10,037 bases of DNA, from NCBI GenBank assembly GCA_043818555.1, contig JBDRFP010000003.1:1-10037 (forward strand). The letters are read 5' to 3'. Within the stretch, counting starts at the first letter, position 1. Every line of letters starts with the position of its first letter. The stretch is from JAUYIW01 sp043818555 (lineage in GTDB: Bacteria > Patescibacteriota > Patescibacteriia > UBA9934). Both the position numbers and the translations under genes were made by a program. Shown here piece by piece: positions 1 to 6,570 of the stretch. Under the pieces are notes generated by a model. The model was not told the DNA's origin and made no database searches. It saw nothing but the letters and a program-made list of their open reading frames with translations.

Positions 1-9
1 CTTGCCTTT

Positions 10-85
<76 letters not shown>

Positions 86-105
86 ATACAGACGCCAGTT
101 CGACA

Positions 106-191
<86 letters not shown>

Positions 192-194
192 TCT

Positions 195-228
195 TCCCCG
201 CAGCGAGCAATCGTTGGGGGGATTTTTT
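195..228 (+). terminator. Intrinsic terminator of the tRNA pair
   Basis: TCCCC (195-199) pairs with GGGGA (218-222). An inner stem with a GCAA loop (207-210) sits between them, and six T residues (223-228) follow. It begins right after the tRNA-Leu CCA end and fits a rho-independent terminator for the two tRNAs. Confidence 0.75.
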
Positions 229-232
229 ATTC

Positions 233-262
233 AAAAACCGGAGCTGAGCTCCGATTTTTTTT
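233..262. terminator. Bidirectional intrinsic terminator
   Basis: CGGAGC (239-244) and GCTCCG (248-253) form a tight stem with a three-base loop. On the + side it is followed by eight T (255-262). On the - side it is followed by five T (the A run at 233-237). It can end transcription of the tRNAs from the left and of the carbonic-anhydrase-like gene from the right, whose TAA stop overlaps the T-run. Confidence 0.8.
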
Positions 263-668
263 AAATCTCGTCGATTGAGACTATACCGTCTTCTTTTATG
301 TCGGCGAGTACTGTTTTGACCGTTAGGTCTGGATATTTAGCCAGTAGCTTCTCTTTGGCCTTCCCAAGCTCGTCAACATGATGTTTATGTTCCGCCTCAG
401 CGCTTTCAAACGCCGCTCTGCCGCCGTAGCCGCCGCAGTCGGTATGATTCATCAGAATAACCGTGTTGATGCTGTGGAGGCGCTTAGAAAGGCTTAACTG
501 AGTCTCGAGAACGCCGCCTTCAGGGTCGTTAAGGTCCTTTGCGGCTCCTGCGAGCGAAATGATGTCAACATCGTCGTAAAGATTATTTGACTCAAGATAA
601 TCTTTTATTGCATTGCCGAGCCGAAAATCCATACATCGGACAAGCGCTGTTGAGCAGGTATGAGACAT
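261..668 (-). CDS. Small beta-carbonic-anhydrase-like protein
   Basis: This 135-residue protein carries both metal-site motifs of the beta-carbonic anhydrase fold. C-x-D-x-R is at Cys12, Asp14 and Arg16 (CMDFR). H-x-x-C-G is at His75, Cys78 and Gly79 (HTDCGG). In the family Cys, His and Cys bind zinc and the Asp-Arg pair gates the active site, for reversible CO2 hydration. The stretch ISLAGAAKD before the second motif matches the usual strand and A-G loop. The protein is about 70-80 residues shorter than classical enzymes, yet it ends in a strand-like segment (ADIKEDGIVSIDEI), so it looks complete rather than truncated. The start at 668 is needed because Cys12 follows shortly; no SD precedes it. 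A second gene of the same superfamily lies upstream on the same strand, separated by a hairpin. Fold assignment is fairly sure; whether it hydrates CO2 is not. Confidence 0.75.
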   Translation of the reverse strand: MSHTCSTALVRCMDFRLGNAIKDYLESNNLYDDVDIISLAGAAKDLNDPEGGVLETQLSLSKRLHSINTVILMNHTDCGGYGGRAAFESAEAEHKHHVDELGKAKEKLLAKYPDLTVKTVLADIKEDGIVSIDEI

Positions 669-675
669 ATCGCAA

Positions 676-700
676 AGTAAGTAGTTAGTAGTAAGCAGTC
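676..700. repeat. Short AGTA-rich low-complexity repeat
   Basis: The tract is built from overlapping AGTA, AGTT and AGTAGTAAG words just upstream of the small carbonic-anhydrase-like gene. A tract with the same vocabulary is at 8974-9007, near the ATP operon promoter. Confidence 0.5.
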
Positions 701-748
701 GACGGGCTGGAAACCCACGATTTCGATTTTTAGTTTATCATTAATTGC

Positions 749-778
749 ATAAATAATCCACCCCTGGTGAGGGGGTGG
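749..778 (-). terminator. Probable terminator after the larger carbonic-anhydrase-like gene
   Basis: On the - strand a 7-bp stem (772-778 with 758-764, CCACCCC/GGGGTGG) with a short loop begins 12 bases after the TAG stop. It is followed by ATTATTTAT. The T tract is interrupted, so this may be a weak terminator that lets some transcription continue into the next gene. Confidence 0.5.
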
Positions 779-789
779 TAGAGGGCTTA

Positions 790-1419
790 CTAGGCCCGAG
801 CCGGGGCGTCGTTCGGCTTGTCGTTGTCGTCGTGCCGGTTGGCAAAGAGCTCTGCATCTGCCTTGGTGGCTTCGAGGTAGTGATCCAAGGCGATCATGCT
901 GACTGGCCTTGCACGAAGGTCGCCGGCCGCGAATTGCATCTTGATCACCATCAGCATCACGACTGGGAAGTTGCTGTCTGGGTACTCTTCTTCGAACTGA
1001 CCGCGGAACCATGCGGATACGAGTCTGAGGTCCTCCTCGATGACTTCGCGTTCATGGAAAAAGTCGACTTCGCCGACAGCTCCGCAGGAGGTGTGAACGG
1101 AAAAAATGACCTTTTCCGGATCTACTTCCTTGCCCTGATGCAGAGCCATGAAGTTGATGATGTTGAACCACAGCCAGTCGAGATGGAAGTCCATCACATT
1201 GCCACGAATCGCTTCCGCTGCCATGTGAACTGGGCTGACTCCGCACACGCGATCGAAACGGATGTCCGAAGGAACCGCGGGCACCGTAAGGCACATTTCC
1301 CTCAGGGTTTTCCAGATGTGGCGCTTGAGAATAGCGTCTCCGTCCTCGTGGCTTCCACGAGGGTCTCCGCAGTGGACGATCACAACGTTCGCCGCGTCCT
1401 TGTTTACATATTCGGCCAT
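790..1419 (-). CDS. Divergent beta-carbonic-anhydrase-like protein
   Basis: With the start chosen here the product is 209 residues. It shows C-x-D-x-R at Cys17, Asp19 and Arg21 (HCGDPR) and H-x-x-C-G at His109, Cys112 and Gly113 (HTSCG), the two metal-site signatures of beta-carbonic anhydrases. The 92-residue gap between them is wider than in the small paralogue (63). The start MAEYVNK at 1419 is supported by AAGGAG nine bases upstream and by a promoter at 1459-1487. A longer in-frame reading to 1551 would place coding sequence over that promoter. The C-terminus is polar and charged (HDDNDKPNDAP). Base composition looks G+C-richer than the neighbouring genes, and this is almost the only gene here with a good SD, so it may have come from elsewhere. 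Activity is unproven; the surrounding sequence is divergent and a regulatory or other metal-binding role is possible. Confidence 0.65.
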   Translation of the reverse strand: MAEYVNKDAANVVIVHCGDPRGSHEDGDAILKRHIWKTLREMCLTVPAVPSDIRFDRVCGVSPVHMAAEAIRGNVMDFHLDWLWFNIINFMALHQGKEVDPEKVIFSVHTSCGAVGEVDFFHEREVIEEDLRLVSAWFRGQFEEEYPDSNFPVVMLMVIKMQFAAGDLRARPVSMIALDHYLEATKADAELFANRHDDNDKPNDAPARA

Positions 1420-1458
1420 GCTCTGCTTCTCCTTGTTTGATTGTGCGGGAGCGTCGGA

Positions 1459-1487
1459 ATAATACATGAATGTTGGAAGAGTGTCAA
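1459..1487 (-). promoter_or_regulatory. Sigma-70-type promoter for the larger carbonic-anhydrase-like gene
   Basis: Reading the - strand, TTGACA (1487-1482) is followed after exactly 17 bases by TATTAT (1464-1459). This is a perfect -35 and a 5/6 -10 at ideal spacing. Transcription would begin near 1452, giving a leader of about 30 bases that contains the AAGGAG site. Confidence 0.85.
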
Positions 1488-1537
1488 TAGAGGTTATTGC
1501 GGTAAGCGAGGAGGTTAAAGAGAGGTTTATTGAGAAC

Positions 1538-1606
1538 AAAAAAACAGCCACGGAGGGTTGTCTTTATTGTCATCTCGAGCGACAAACGGGAGTCGCCACC
1601 CTCCGT
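1538..1606 (-). terminator. Probable long-loop terminator of the ATP synthase operon
   Basis: On the - strand ACGGAGGGT (1606-1598) can pair with ACCCTCCGT (1558-1550), a perfect 9-bp stem enclosing about 39 bases. Five bases after the stem come seven T (1544-1538). One arm lies inside the dispersed repeat at 1568-1667. The long loop makes this less typical, but no other hairpin with a T-run occurs between atpC and the next promoter. Confidence 0.55.
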
Positions 1607-1667
1607 CAAGACTACGGTGTGGTGCCCCAAGAGATCCCTCGGCTCACTTCGTTCGCTCGGGATGACA
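1568..1667. repeat. Dispersed inverted repeat (TGTCAT...ATGACA), copy 1
   Basis: The ends are inverted copies. ATTGTCATCTCGAGCGA at 1566-1582 matches the complement of 1653-1669 at 16 of 17 positions. The interior contains GAGATCCCTCGG and GCTCGGGATGAC. Repeats with this wording (GTCATCCCGAGC...GAGGGATCTC) are scattered in many bacterial genomes. A second relative with the same ends and core is at 9645-9714. It lies between atpC and its probable terminator and contains no gene. Confidence 0.8.
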
Positions 1668-1676
1668 ATGGGCGCG

Positions 1677-2114
1677 TTAGCTTTGCCTTCCAACGTCGCG
1701 GTACTTCTTTTTCATTGCAACTTTATGCCGTGCCAGCTCGCGTTCGAGGTGAACGAGCGCGTCGGCGTAGGCAACGTCGTTTTGGTTTCGAGCTTCCTCG
1801 AGTCGTTGTTCGGCCAACTTCTTAGCTTCTTCTATTTTTTCAACTTCCAATTCTTCTGATCGTTCAGCAGTATCGGCCAGTACAATCACTTGATTCCCAT
1901 CGCGAACCTCAATCAGCCCGGTCGAAACGGCCAACAGCGACATGTTCCCACCATCAGTCAACCTCATCTCACCAGCTCGCAAAAGCGACACCAGCGGAAC
2001 ATGGTTGGGCAAAACTGTAATCTCACCAGTTTCTGTTGTAACAGAAATCGAATCAACCGAGTCTTCGAAGACTACTCGTTCAGGGGTTACAATTTTTATC
2101 GTAAGCTTGCTCAT
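1677..2114 (-). CDS. atpC: F1 ATP synthase epsilon subunit
   Basis: The protein has 145 residues. Residues 1-85 form the N-terminal beta-sandwich, with the family pattern MSKLTIKIVTPERVVFEDSV, the GEITVLPNHVPL segment (30-41) and the GLIEVRDGNQVIVLAD strand (66-81). Residues 87-137 are strongly charged and helical and correspond to the two C-terminal helices that can extend into the F1 cavity and block ATP hydrolysis. Epsilon sits on the central stalk with gamma. It is the last gene of the operon, starting 23 bases after atpD. No SD is evident; an AGGA within the spacer repeat lies 12 bases from the ATG. The stop is TAA, and a dispersed repeat follows almost at once. Confidence 0.97.
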   Translation of the reverse strand: MSKLTIKIVTPERVVFEDSVDSISVTTETGEITVLPNHVPLVSLLRAGEMRLTDGGNMSLLAVSTGLIEVRDGNQVIVLADTAERSEELEVEKIEEAKKLAEQRLEEARNQNDVAYADALVHLERELARHKVAMKKKYRDVGRQS

Positions 2115-2140
2115 AGGTCGTATGGGTCCTATAGGTCCTA
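2115..2140 (-). repeat. Nine-base tandem repeat in the atpD-atpC gap
   Basis: The - strand reads GACCTATAG, GACCCATAC, GACCTATG in units of nine bases directly after the atpD stop. It shares TATAGGACCCATAC with the atpA-atpG gap at 4559-4591. The tract leaves little room for any other ribosome binding signal before atpC. Confidence 0.75.
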
Positions 2141-3511
2141 TTTTGTCACTTCATCAATCCCCCCCTTCATGTAGAACGCCTGCTCCGGTTTGTCATCATG
2201 CTTCCCTTCCAAAATCTCCTTAAAAGCTCGTACAGTCTCGGCAATCGAAACGTACTTACCTGGGCTTCCGGTAAACTGTTCGGCAACGCTAAATGGCTGT
2301 GAGAGGAACTTTTGAATCTTTCGAGCGCGGGCAACAGCCAGCTTGTCCTCTTCACTCAATTCATCCATTCCAAGAATTGCAATAATGTCCTGCAAGTCCT
2401 TGTAGCGCTGCAAAACCTTCTGAACGCCTCGGGCAACATCGTAGTGCTCCTGGCCGACAATGTTAGGGTCTAGAATGTTTGAGTTTGAGTCTAGCGGATC
2501 AACAGCCGGGTAAATAGCAAGCGCTGCAAGTGATCGACTCAGCACCACGGTCGAATCGAGGTGACCGAAAGTAGTCGCAGGAGCAGGGTCGGACAAGTCG
2601 TCAGCAGGCACATAAACAGCCTGGATAGATGTTACCGATCCTTTTTTAGTTGATGTAATTCGTTCCTGAAGCGCGCCCATTTCAGTCGCCAGGTTTGGCT
2701 GATATCCAACAGCGGAAGGCATTCGTCCGAGCAAAGATGATACTTCAGAACCAGCCTGTGTGAATCGGAAAATGTTGTCGATGAACATGAGTACATCGCG
2801 TCCTTCTGTGTCGCGGAAGTATTCAGCCATGGTGAGCCCAGCGAGCCCAACACGAGCGCGCGCTCCCGGCGGTTCGTTCATCTGTCCAAACACCAGTGTA
2901 GTCTTATCGAGAACTCCGGATTCTTTCATTTCAGCGTAAAGGTCATTCCCTTCCCGAGTTCGCTCACCAACGCCGGCAAAGACTGAATATCCACCGTGCT
3001 CTTTTGCAAGGTTATGAATCATTTCCTGAACAATAACGGTTTTTCCAACACCGGCGCCTCCGAAGAGTCCGGTTTTACCACCTTTCAAAATCGGACAAAT
3101 CAGATCGATAACCTTAATTCCGGTTTCAAAAACTTCAGTTTCTGTAGACTGGTCAACAAAATCCGGAGCTGCGCGGTGGATTGGGTCGCGCCGGCTAACT
3201 TGTGGGGCGCTCTGGCCGTCGATTGGATCTCCAACAACGCTAAACATTCTTCCAAGCGTTTCCGGGCCGACCGGAACGCTGATTGGCTTCCCTGTGCTTG
3301 TGACAGTGAGCCCGCGCTGCAAGCCGTCAGTTGTTCCCATAGCTACGCAGCGGACAATGTCGTTTCCAAGCTGCTGGGCAACTTCAAGCACCAGATTTTG
3401 TCCCTGGTTGTCCACTTCAAGCGCGGTTAGAATGTCTGGCACGCCTTCTTCAAAGCGCACATCGACCACCGCTCCAATGATCTGTGCGACTGTTCCGTTT
3501 TTGTTATTCAT
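2138..3511 (-). CDS. atpD: F1 ATP synthase beta subunit (catalytic)
   Basis: This 457-residue protein has every landmark of the catalytic subunit. The P-loop GGAGVGKT is at 151-158, and the catalytic glutamate region GERTREGND is at 182-190 (Glu183). The NEPPGARARVGL segment is at 212-223. The Walker B strand LMFIDNIFRF is at 241-250, the nucleotide-binding PATTFGHLDS stretch at 311-320, and the DELSEED lever at 383-389. It forms the alpha3beta3 ring with AtpA and makes or splits ATP at the interfaces. Length is within a few residues of common family members. The ATG at 3511 starts MNNKNGTVAQIIGAVVDVRF as expected. The leader upstream is A/T-rich, with no SD. The stop TAG opens directly into the nine-base repeat before atpC. 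Confidence 0.99.
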   Translation of the reverse strand: MNNKNGTVAQIIGAVVDVRFEEGVPDILTALEVDNQGQNLVLEVAQQLGNDIVRCVAMGTTDGLQRGLTVTSTGKPISVPVGPETLGRMFSVVGDPIDGQSAPQVSRRDPIHRAAPDFVDQSTETEVFETGIKVIDLICPILKGGKTGLFGGAGVGKTVIVQEMIHNLAKEHGGYSVFAGVGERTREGNDLYAEMKESGVLDKTTLVFGQMNEPPGARARVGLAGLTMAEYFRDTEGRDVLMFIDNIFRFTQAGSEVSSLLGRMPSAVGYQPNLATEMGALQERITSTKKGSVTSIQAVYVPADDLSDPAPATTFGHLDSTVVLSRSLAALAIYPAVDPLDSNSNILDPNIVGQEHYDVARGVQKVLQRYKDLQDIIAILGMDELSEEDKLAVARARKIQKFLSQPFSVAEQFTGSPGKYVSIAETVRAFKEILEGKHDDKPEQAFYMKGGIDEVTK

Positions 3512-3549
3512 AGAGAAATTGATATTTTGATTGTTGATGTTAGAGGTCT

Positions 3550-3643
3550 CGTTACAGACCTACGAACTATACAGACTTACAGAATGATCGCGCATTATTT
3601 GATTGTCGGTTCGTAGGTTCGTATAGTCTGTAGGTTTGTAACG
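3550..3643. repeat. Hairpin repeat, full copy A (atpG-atpD gap)
   Basis: This 94-bp element is nearly identical to copy B at 7668-7760: three substitutions and one single-base gap by eye. Its two arms are imperfect inverted copies (about 26 of 34 positions). Each arm is made of 8-9-base words of the type GTYYGTA(G/A/TA), read on the - strand. It ends exactly at the base before the atpG stop codon. GATGTTAGAG (3536-3545) lies just outside it, and the same word lies outside copy B. Confidence 0.85.
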
Positions 3644-4558
3644 TTAATTCTGAATCGCCGCTGCTCCCGCGCTGATCTCTGCGATTTCCTGCGTAATGCC
3701 GGCTTGGCGGATTCGGTTGTAAGTAAGAGTTAATTCTTTTAGCATTTCCTGCGCGTTGTCTGACGCGTTTCTCATTGCCATCATTCTTGCTGAGTGTTCG
3801 CTTGCCGCGGCCTCGAGCAAGGCTTGATACACCATCGTTTCAATCAATCTTGGCAAAATCTTATTTAACACCTCCGCCGGACTAGGCTCAAAAGTATATT
3901 CCGACAGCTCCCTTAGCCCCGATAGCTCCTTTCGCTCTGTTAGCTCCGCGTCATCAGTCTCCCCAAGCCCTTCCAAATCCTCAGGCTGCCCAAGTGGTAA
4001 TAGTTTTAAAATCGTTGGCTGTTGCGTAAGCGCTGATTTGAAATCGGTGTAGCCAATTAGAACTTCGCGATAAGTGCCTTTTTTGTATTCTTCCAAAATC
4101 ATTGTTCCGATCGGCAAAACATCTTTAAACGCCGGCTTGTTTGTAAGGCCTTCAAAACTGGCAATAACCGGCACTTCAGCTCGCGCAAGCGCCATGTTGC
4201 CTCGCTTTCCAATCGCAATAGCCTCAACATCGCCTTCAATATTTTTGACTGCCTTTACAGCCGCCTTGTTCATATTTGTGTTCAAAGCACCGGCAAGTCC
4301 TCTGTCGGAAGTAAACAACACGAAAAGCGTTTTTGATGCGTCTTCGTTGATTTTTAGGAGCGGATGACTAACCTCGCCGGTCGCCTTTCCAACCGCATTG
4401 ATAGTTTGCCACGCAAGGCGAGCGTACGGACGAGTTGCTAGAACCGAATTTACAGCGCGCTGCATTTTGCTCGCTGCCACAAGTTCCATAGCCTTGGTGA
4501 TTTTTCCGGTATTGGAAATGGACTTGATTCTTCGTTTAATTGTTTTGGAATCGGCCAT
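3644..4558 (-). CDS. atpG: F1 ATP synthase gamma subunit
   Basis: The protein has 304 residues, a little longer than the usual 280-290. The N-terminal helix (IKRRIKSISNTGKITKAMELVAASKM, residues 7-32) and the C-terminal helix (NRIRQAGITQEIAEISAGAA, 281-300) are the two halves of the rotating coiled coil. The central Rossmann-like part includes LFVLFTSDRGLAGALN (78-93). The extra length comes from a charged segment at about 189-221, rich in Glu, Leu and Arg. Its core (205-219) is coded by five tandem 9-base units, giving the tripeptides ELT, ERK, ELS, GLR, ELS. The start ATG follows the nine-base spacer repeat, in which an AGGA lies ten bases upstream and could act as a weak SD. It links the alpha3beta3 head to the c-ring. 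Confidence 0.98.
   Translation of the reverse strand: MADSKTIKRRIKSISNTGKITKAMELVAASKMQRAVNSVLATRPYARLAWQTINAVGKATGEVSHPLLKINEDASKTLFVLFTSDRGLAGALNTNMNKAAVKAVKNIEGDVEAIAIGKRGNMALARAEVPVIASFEGLTNKPAFKDVLPIGTMILEEYKKGTYREVLIGYTDFKSALTQQPTILKLLPLGQPEDLEGLGETDDAELTERKELSGLRELSEYTFEPSPAEVLNKILPRLIETMVYQALLEAAASEHSARMMAMRNASDNAQEMLKELTLTYNRIRQAGITQEIAEISAGAAAIQN
3903..3947 (-). repeat. Nine-base tandem repeat inside atpG
   Basis: On the - strand five consecutive 9-base units run GGAGCTAAC, AGAGCGAAA, GGAGCTATC, GGGGCTAAG, GGAGCTGTC. The period is a multiple of three, so the frame is kept and the units encode repeated tripeptides. It falls in the only segment of gamma that looks inserted relative to the family. 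Confidence 0.75.
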
Positions 4559-4591
4559 ACGGTATGGGTCCTATAGGACCAATAGGACCTA
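4559..4591 (-). repeat. Nine-base tandem repeat in the atpA-atpG gap
   Basis: The - strand after the atpA stop reads GTCCTATTG, GTCCTATAG, GACCCATAC, again in 9-base units. It includes the perfect palindrome GGTCCTATAGGACC. It occupies nearly the whole 30-base gap and is closely related to the atpD-atpC spacer. Confidence 0.75.
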
Positions 4592-6091
4592 TTTTGTAAA
4601 CATCGTTTTGAAATCTGAAATATGCTTTGCAAGCTTCTCAGCTGTGGCGTCGGACAAGTCTTTTGTTGATGTAATATCGTCGAGCGTATCCTTTCCGCTT
4701 GCGTTCATATACTCAAGCAGTTTCTTTTCAAACTCGCCAATCTTTTCAGGGTCAACATCGTCCAAGTCACCATTATTCAGTGCAAAAATCACACTTGTCT
4801 GTTCTGCTACCGTTAGCGGCGAATACTGCTTCTGCTTCATAAGTTCCATTGCCCTTCGGCCTCGCTCGAGCTGTTTCTTAGTAGCTTCGTCAAGGTCAGT
4901 TGCAAACTGAGCAAAAGCCTCAAGTTCTCGGAACTGAGCCAGGTCAACTTTTAGTGTCTTCGATACTGACTTGATTGCCTTGGTCTGAGCGGCTGATCCA
5001 ACGCGAGAAACAGAAAGTCCAACGTTAAGCGCAGGACGCTGTCCTTTGTAGAACAGGTCGCTCTCAAGGAAAATCTGGCCGTCAGTAATTGAAATAACAT
5101 TGGTTGGGATGTAGGCGGAAACATCGCCGGACTGAGTTTCAATAATCGGCAAAGCTGTAATTGATCCACCGCCGTTATCTTCATTCAACCTGGCCGATCG
5201 TTCCAAGAGTCGTGAGTGAAGATAGAAAACATCTCCAGGGTAAGCTTCTCGTCCCGGTGGGCGTCGCAGAAGCAGTGAAACTTCGCGGTATGCCCAGGCG
5301 TGCTTTGAAAGGTCGTCGAAGATAATCAACACGTCTTCGCCCTTGCTCATAAAGTACTCGGCAATTGCGCATCCGGTGTATGGAGCAATGTATGAAAGCG
5401 ATGCTGGGTCAGAAGCTCCTGCAAGCACGATTGTTGTGTATTCCATTGCGCCGGCTTCTTCCAGTTTGGCCGCAATGCCGGCAATTTTTGATTCTTTCTG
5501 ACCAATCGCAACATAAACACATTTCATGTTTTCGCCTTTCTGGTTGATAATCGCGTCGATCGCAATAGCTGTTTTACCGGTCTGGCGGTCGCCAATAATC
5601 AACTCGCGCTGACCTCTACCAATCGGAACTAGCGCGTCAACAGCTTTGATTCCGGTTTGCACAGCAACGGAAACCGATTTTCTTGTCATTACTCCAGGCG
5701 CAACTTTTTCAACCGGATTGAAATTTTCGGTTTTGATTTCGCCTTTTCCGTCCACCGGACGCCCAAGTGCGTCCACAACTCGGCCTACCATTTGCTCTCC
5801 GACAGGAACTGAAAGCACGCGTCCTGTTGATTTTACAGTGTCGCCTTCATTAATGTTTCCAGAGTCGCCAAGAACCACAGCGCCGATTGTTTCTTCTTCA
5901 ATGTTTAGCGCTACGCCCATTGTGCCGTCCTCAAATTCAAGCATCTCCTGCGACTTTGCATTTGCAAGTCCGCTCATTCGAACAACGCCATCTGCAACAG
6001 AAAGCACTGTTCCAACTGATTCAACCTGGGCGTCAGCCTTGAATGCCTCAACTTGAGCTTTGAGTTCTTCTATTATATTTGATTTGTCCAT
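4589..6091 (-). CDS. atpA: F1 ATP synthase alpha subunit
   Basis: This 500-residue protein has the N-terminal beta-barrel and the nucleotide-binding domain with P-loop GDRQTGKT (167-174). The alpha signature around PYTGCAIAEYFM (237-248) is followed by LIIFDDLSKHAWAYRE (255-270). VSRVGSAAQTKAIK is at 361-374, where Arg363 matches the arginine finger that reaches into the neighbouring beta site. Alpha sites bind nucleotide but do not catalyse; the subunit alternates with beta in the hexamer and anchors delta at its N-terminus. The start MDKSNIIEELKAQVEAF is the usual kind of N-terminal helix. No SD precedes the ATG. The gap to atpH upstream is 46 bases of low-complexity sequence, and the TAG stop merges into the repeat before atpG. 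Confidence 0.99.
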   Translation of the reverse strand: MDKSNIIEELKAQVEAFKADAQVESVGTVLSVADGVVRMSGLANAKSQEMLEFEDGTMGVALNIEEETIGAVVLGDSGNINEGDTVKSTGRVLSVPVGEQMVGRVVDALGRPVDGKGEIKTENFNPVEKVAPGVMTRKSVSVAVQTGIKAVDALVPIGRGQRELIIGDRQTGKTAIAIDAIINQKGENMKCVYVAIGQKESKIAGIAAKLEEAGAMEYTTIVLAGASDPASLSYIAPYTGCAIAEYFMSKGEDVLIIFDDLSKHAWAYREVSLLLRRPPGREAYPGDVFYLHSRLLERSARLNEDNGGGSITALPIIETQSGDVSAYIPTNVISITDGQIFLESDLFYKGQRPALNVGLSVSRVGSAAQTKAIKSVSKTLKVDLAQFRELEAFAQFATDLDEATKKQLERGRRAMELMKQKQYSPLTVAEQTSVIFALNNGDLDDVDPEKIGEFEKKLLEYMNASGKDTLDDITSTKDLSDATAEKLAKHISDFKTMFTK

Positions 6092-6101
6092 AAGTGATTT
6101 T

Positions 6102-6133
6102 AGTCAAAAGTCTGAAAGTTTAAAGTCAAAAGT
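6102..6133. repeat. Low-complexity repeat in the atpH-atpA gap
   Basis: AGTCAAAAGT occurs at 6102-6111 and again at 6124-6133, separated by related AAAGTTTAA words. These fill most of the 46-base gap. No SD or promoter is seen here. Confidence 0.6.
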
Positions 6134-6137
6134 TTGG

Positions 6138-6521
6138 TTATGCGGTTAAAGCTCGTTTAAGTTGGTTTAATGATCCGGAAACGCTTCCGTCGATTCTGGT
6201 GTCGTCAATTCTGATTATTGCTCCGCCGATGAGTTTTTCATCCACATTAAGGATCATGTCTGCGCCTTTTGCAGCTTGCACGATCTCCTGACGCGCTTGC
6301 TCGCTGAGTGAGTGGGCCGATGTAACCGATACCTGAGATGCTCCGTATTTTTCTTTCCAGATTTTGTGAATCGCTCGTTCAATTTCCCTCCACATTCCCA
6401 GCATGTTATTTCCAGCTAAAAACCTAACAAGGTCGCGAATTTGGTCGCGCGCTTCCTGATCGTTAGCGTCGGCGACACCGTCGACCAAGACCTTTGCAAT
6501 TTGCTGAGCTGATAATTTCAT
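6138..6521 (-). CDS. atpH: F1 ATP synthase delta subunit (short form)
   Basis: The product is 127 residues, against about 175-180 in typical bacteria. The C-terminal part is clear: VDEKLIGGAIIRIDDTRIDGSVSGSLNQL (93-121) matches the conserved tail of the delta/OSCP family. The N-terminal part (1-60) is helical but appears shortened, missing part of the six-helix bundle that binds alpha. Delta joins the peripheral stalk (b subunits) to the top of F1. It lies between atpF and atpA as in standard operons. The start at 6521 has no SD and follows a repeat-filled gap. Short delta subunits may be usual in this lineage; I see no frameshift that would explain the length. Confidence 0.92.
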   Translation of the reverse strand: MKLSAQQIAKVLVDGVADANDQEARDQIRDLVRFLAGNNMLGMWREIERAIHKIWKEKYGASQVSVTSAHSLSEQARQEIVQAAKGADMILNVDEKLIGGAIIRIDDTRIDGSVSGSLNQLKRALTA

Positions 6522-6535
6522 ATTAAGTCTATCGG

Positions 6536-6569
6536 TCTGTAAGTCTGTATAGTTCGTAGGTCTGTAACG
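6536..6569 (-). repeat. Hairpin repeat, half copy C (atpF-atpH gap)
   Basis: This 34-base stretch is exactly the reverse complement of the first arm of copies A and B. Only one arm is present, so it cannot form the same hairpin. It starts one base after the atpF stop and fills most of the 49-base gap before atpH. Confidence 0.85.
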
Positions 6570-6570
6570 A

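Noticed and set aside
775..1440. Open frame of 221 codons on the + strand opposite the larger carbonic-anhydrase-like gene
   Set aside because: It is a shadow of the G+C-rich coding strand. The - strand frame has the metal-site motifs, promoter and SD.
1420..1551. Longer N-terminus for the larger carbonic-anhydrase-like protein
   Set aside because: The extra codons overlap the TTGACA-17-TATTAT promoter and lie upstream of the SD used by the ATG at 1419.
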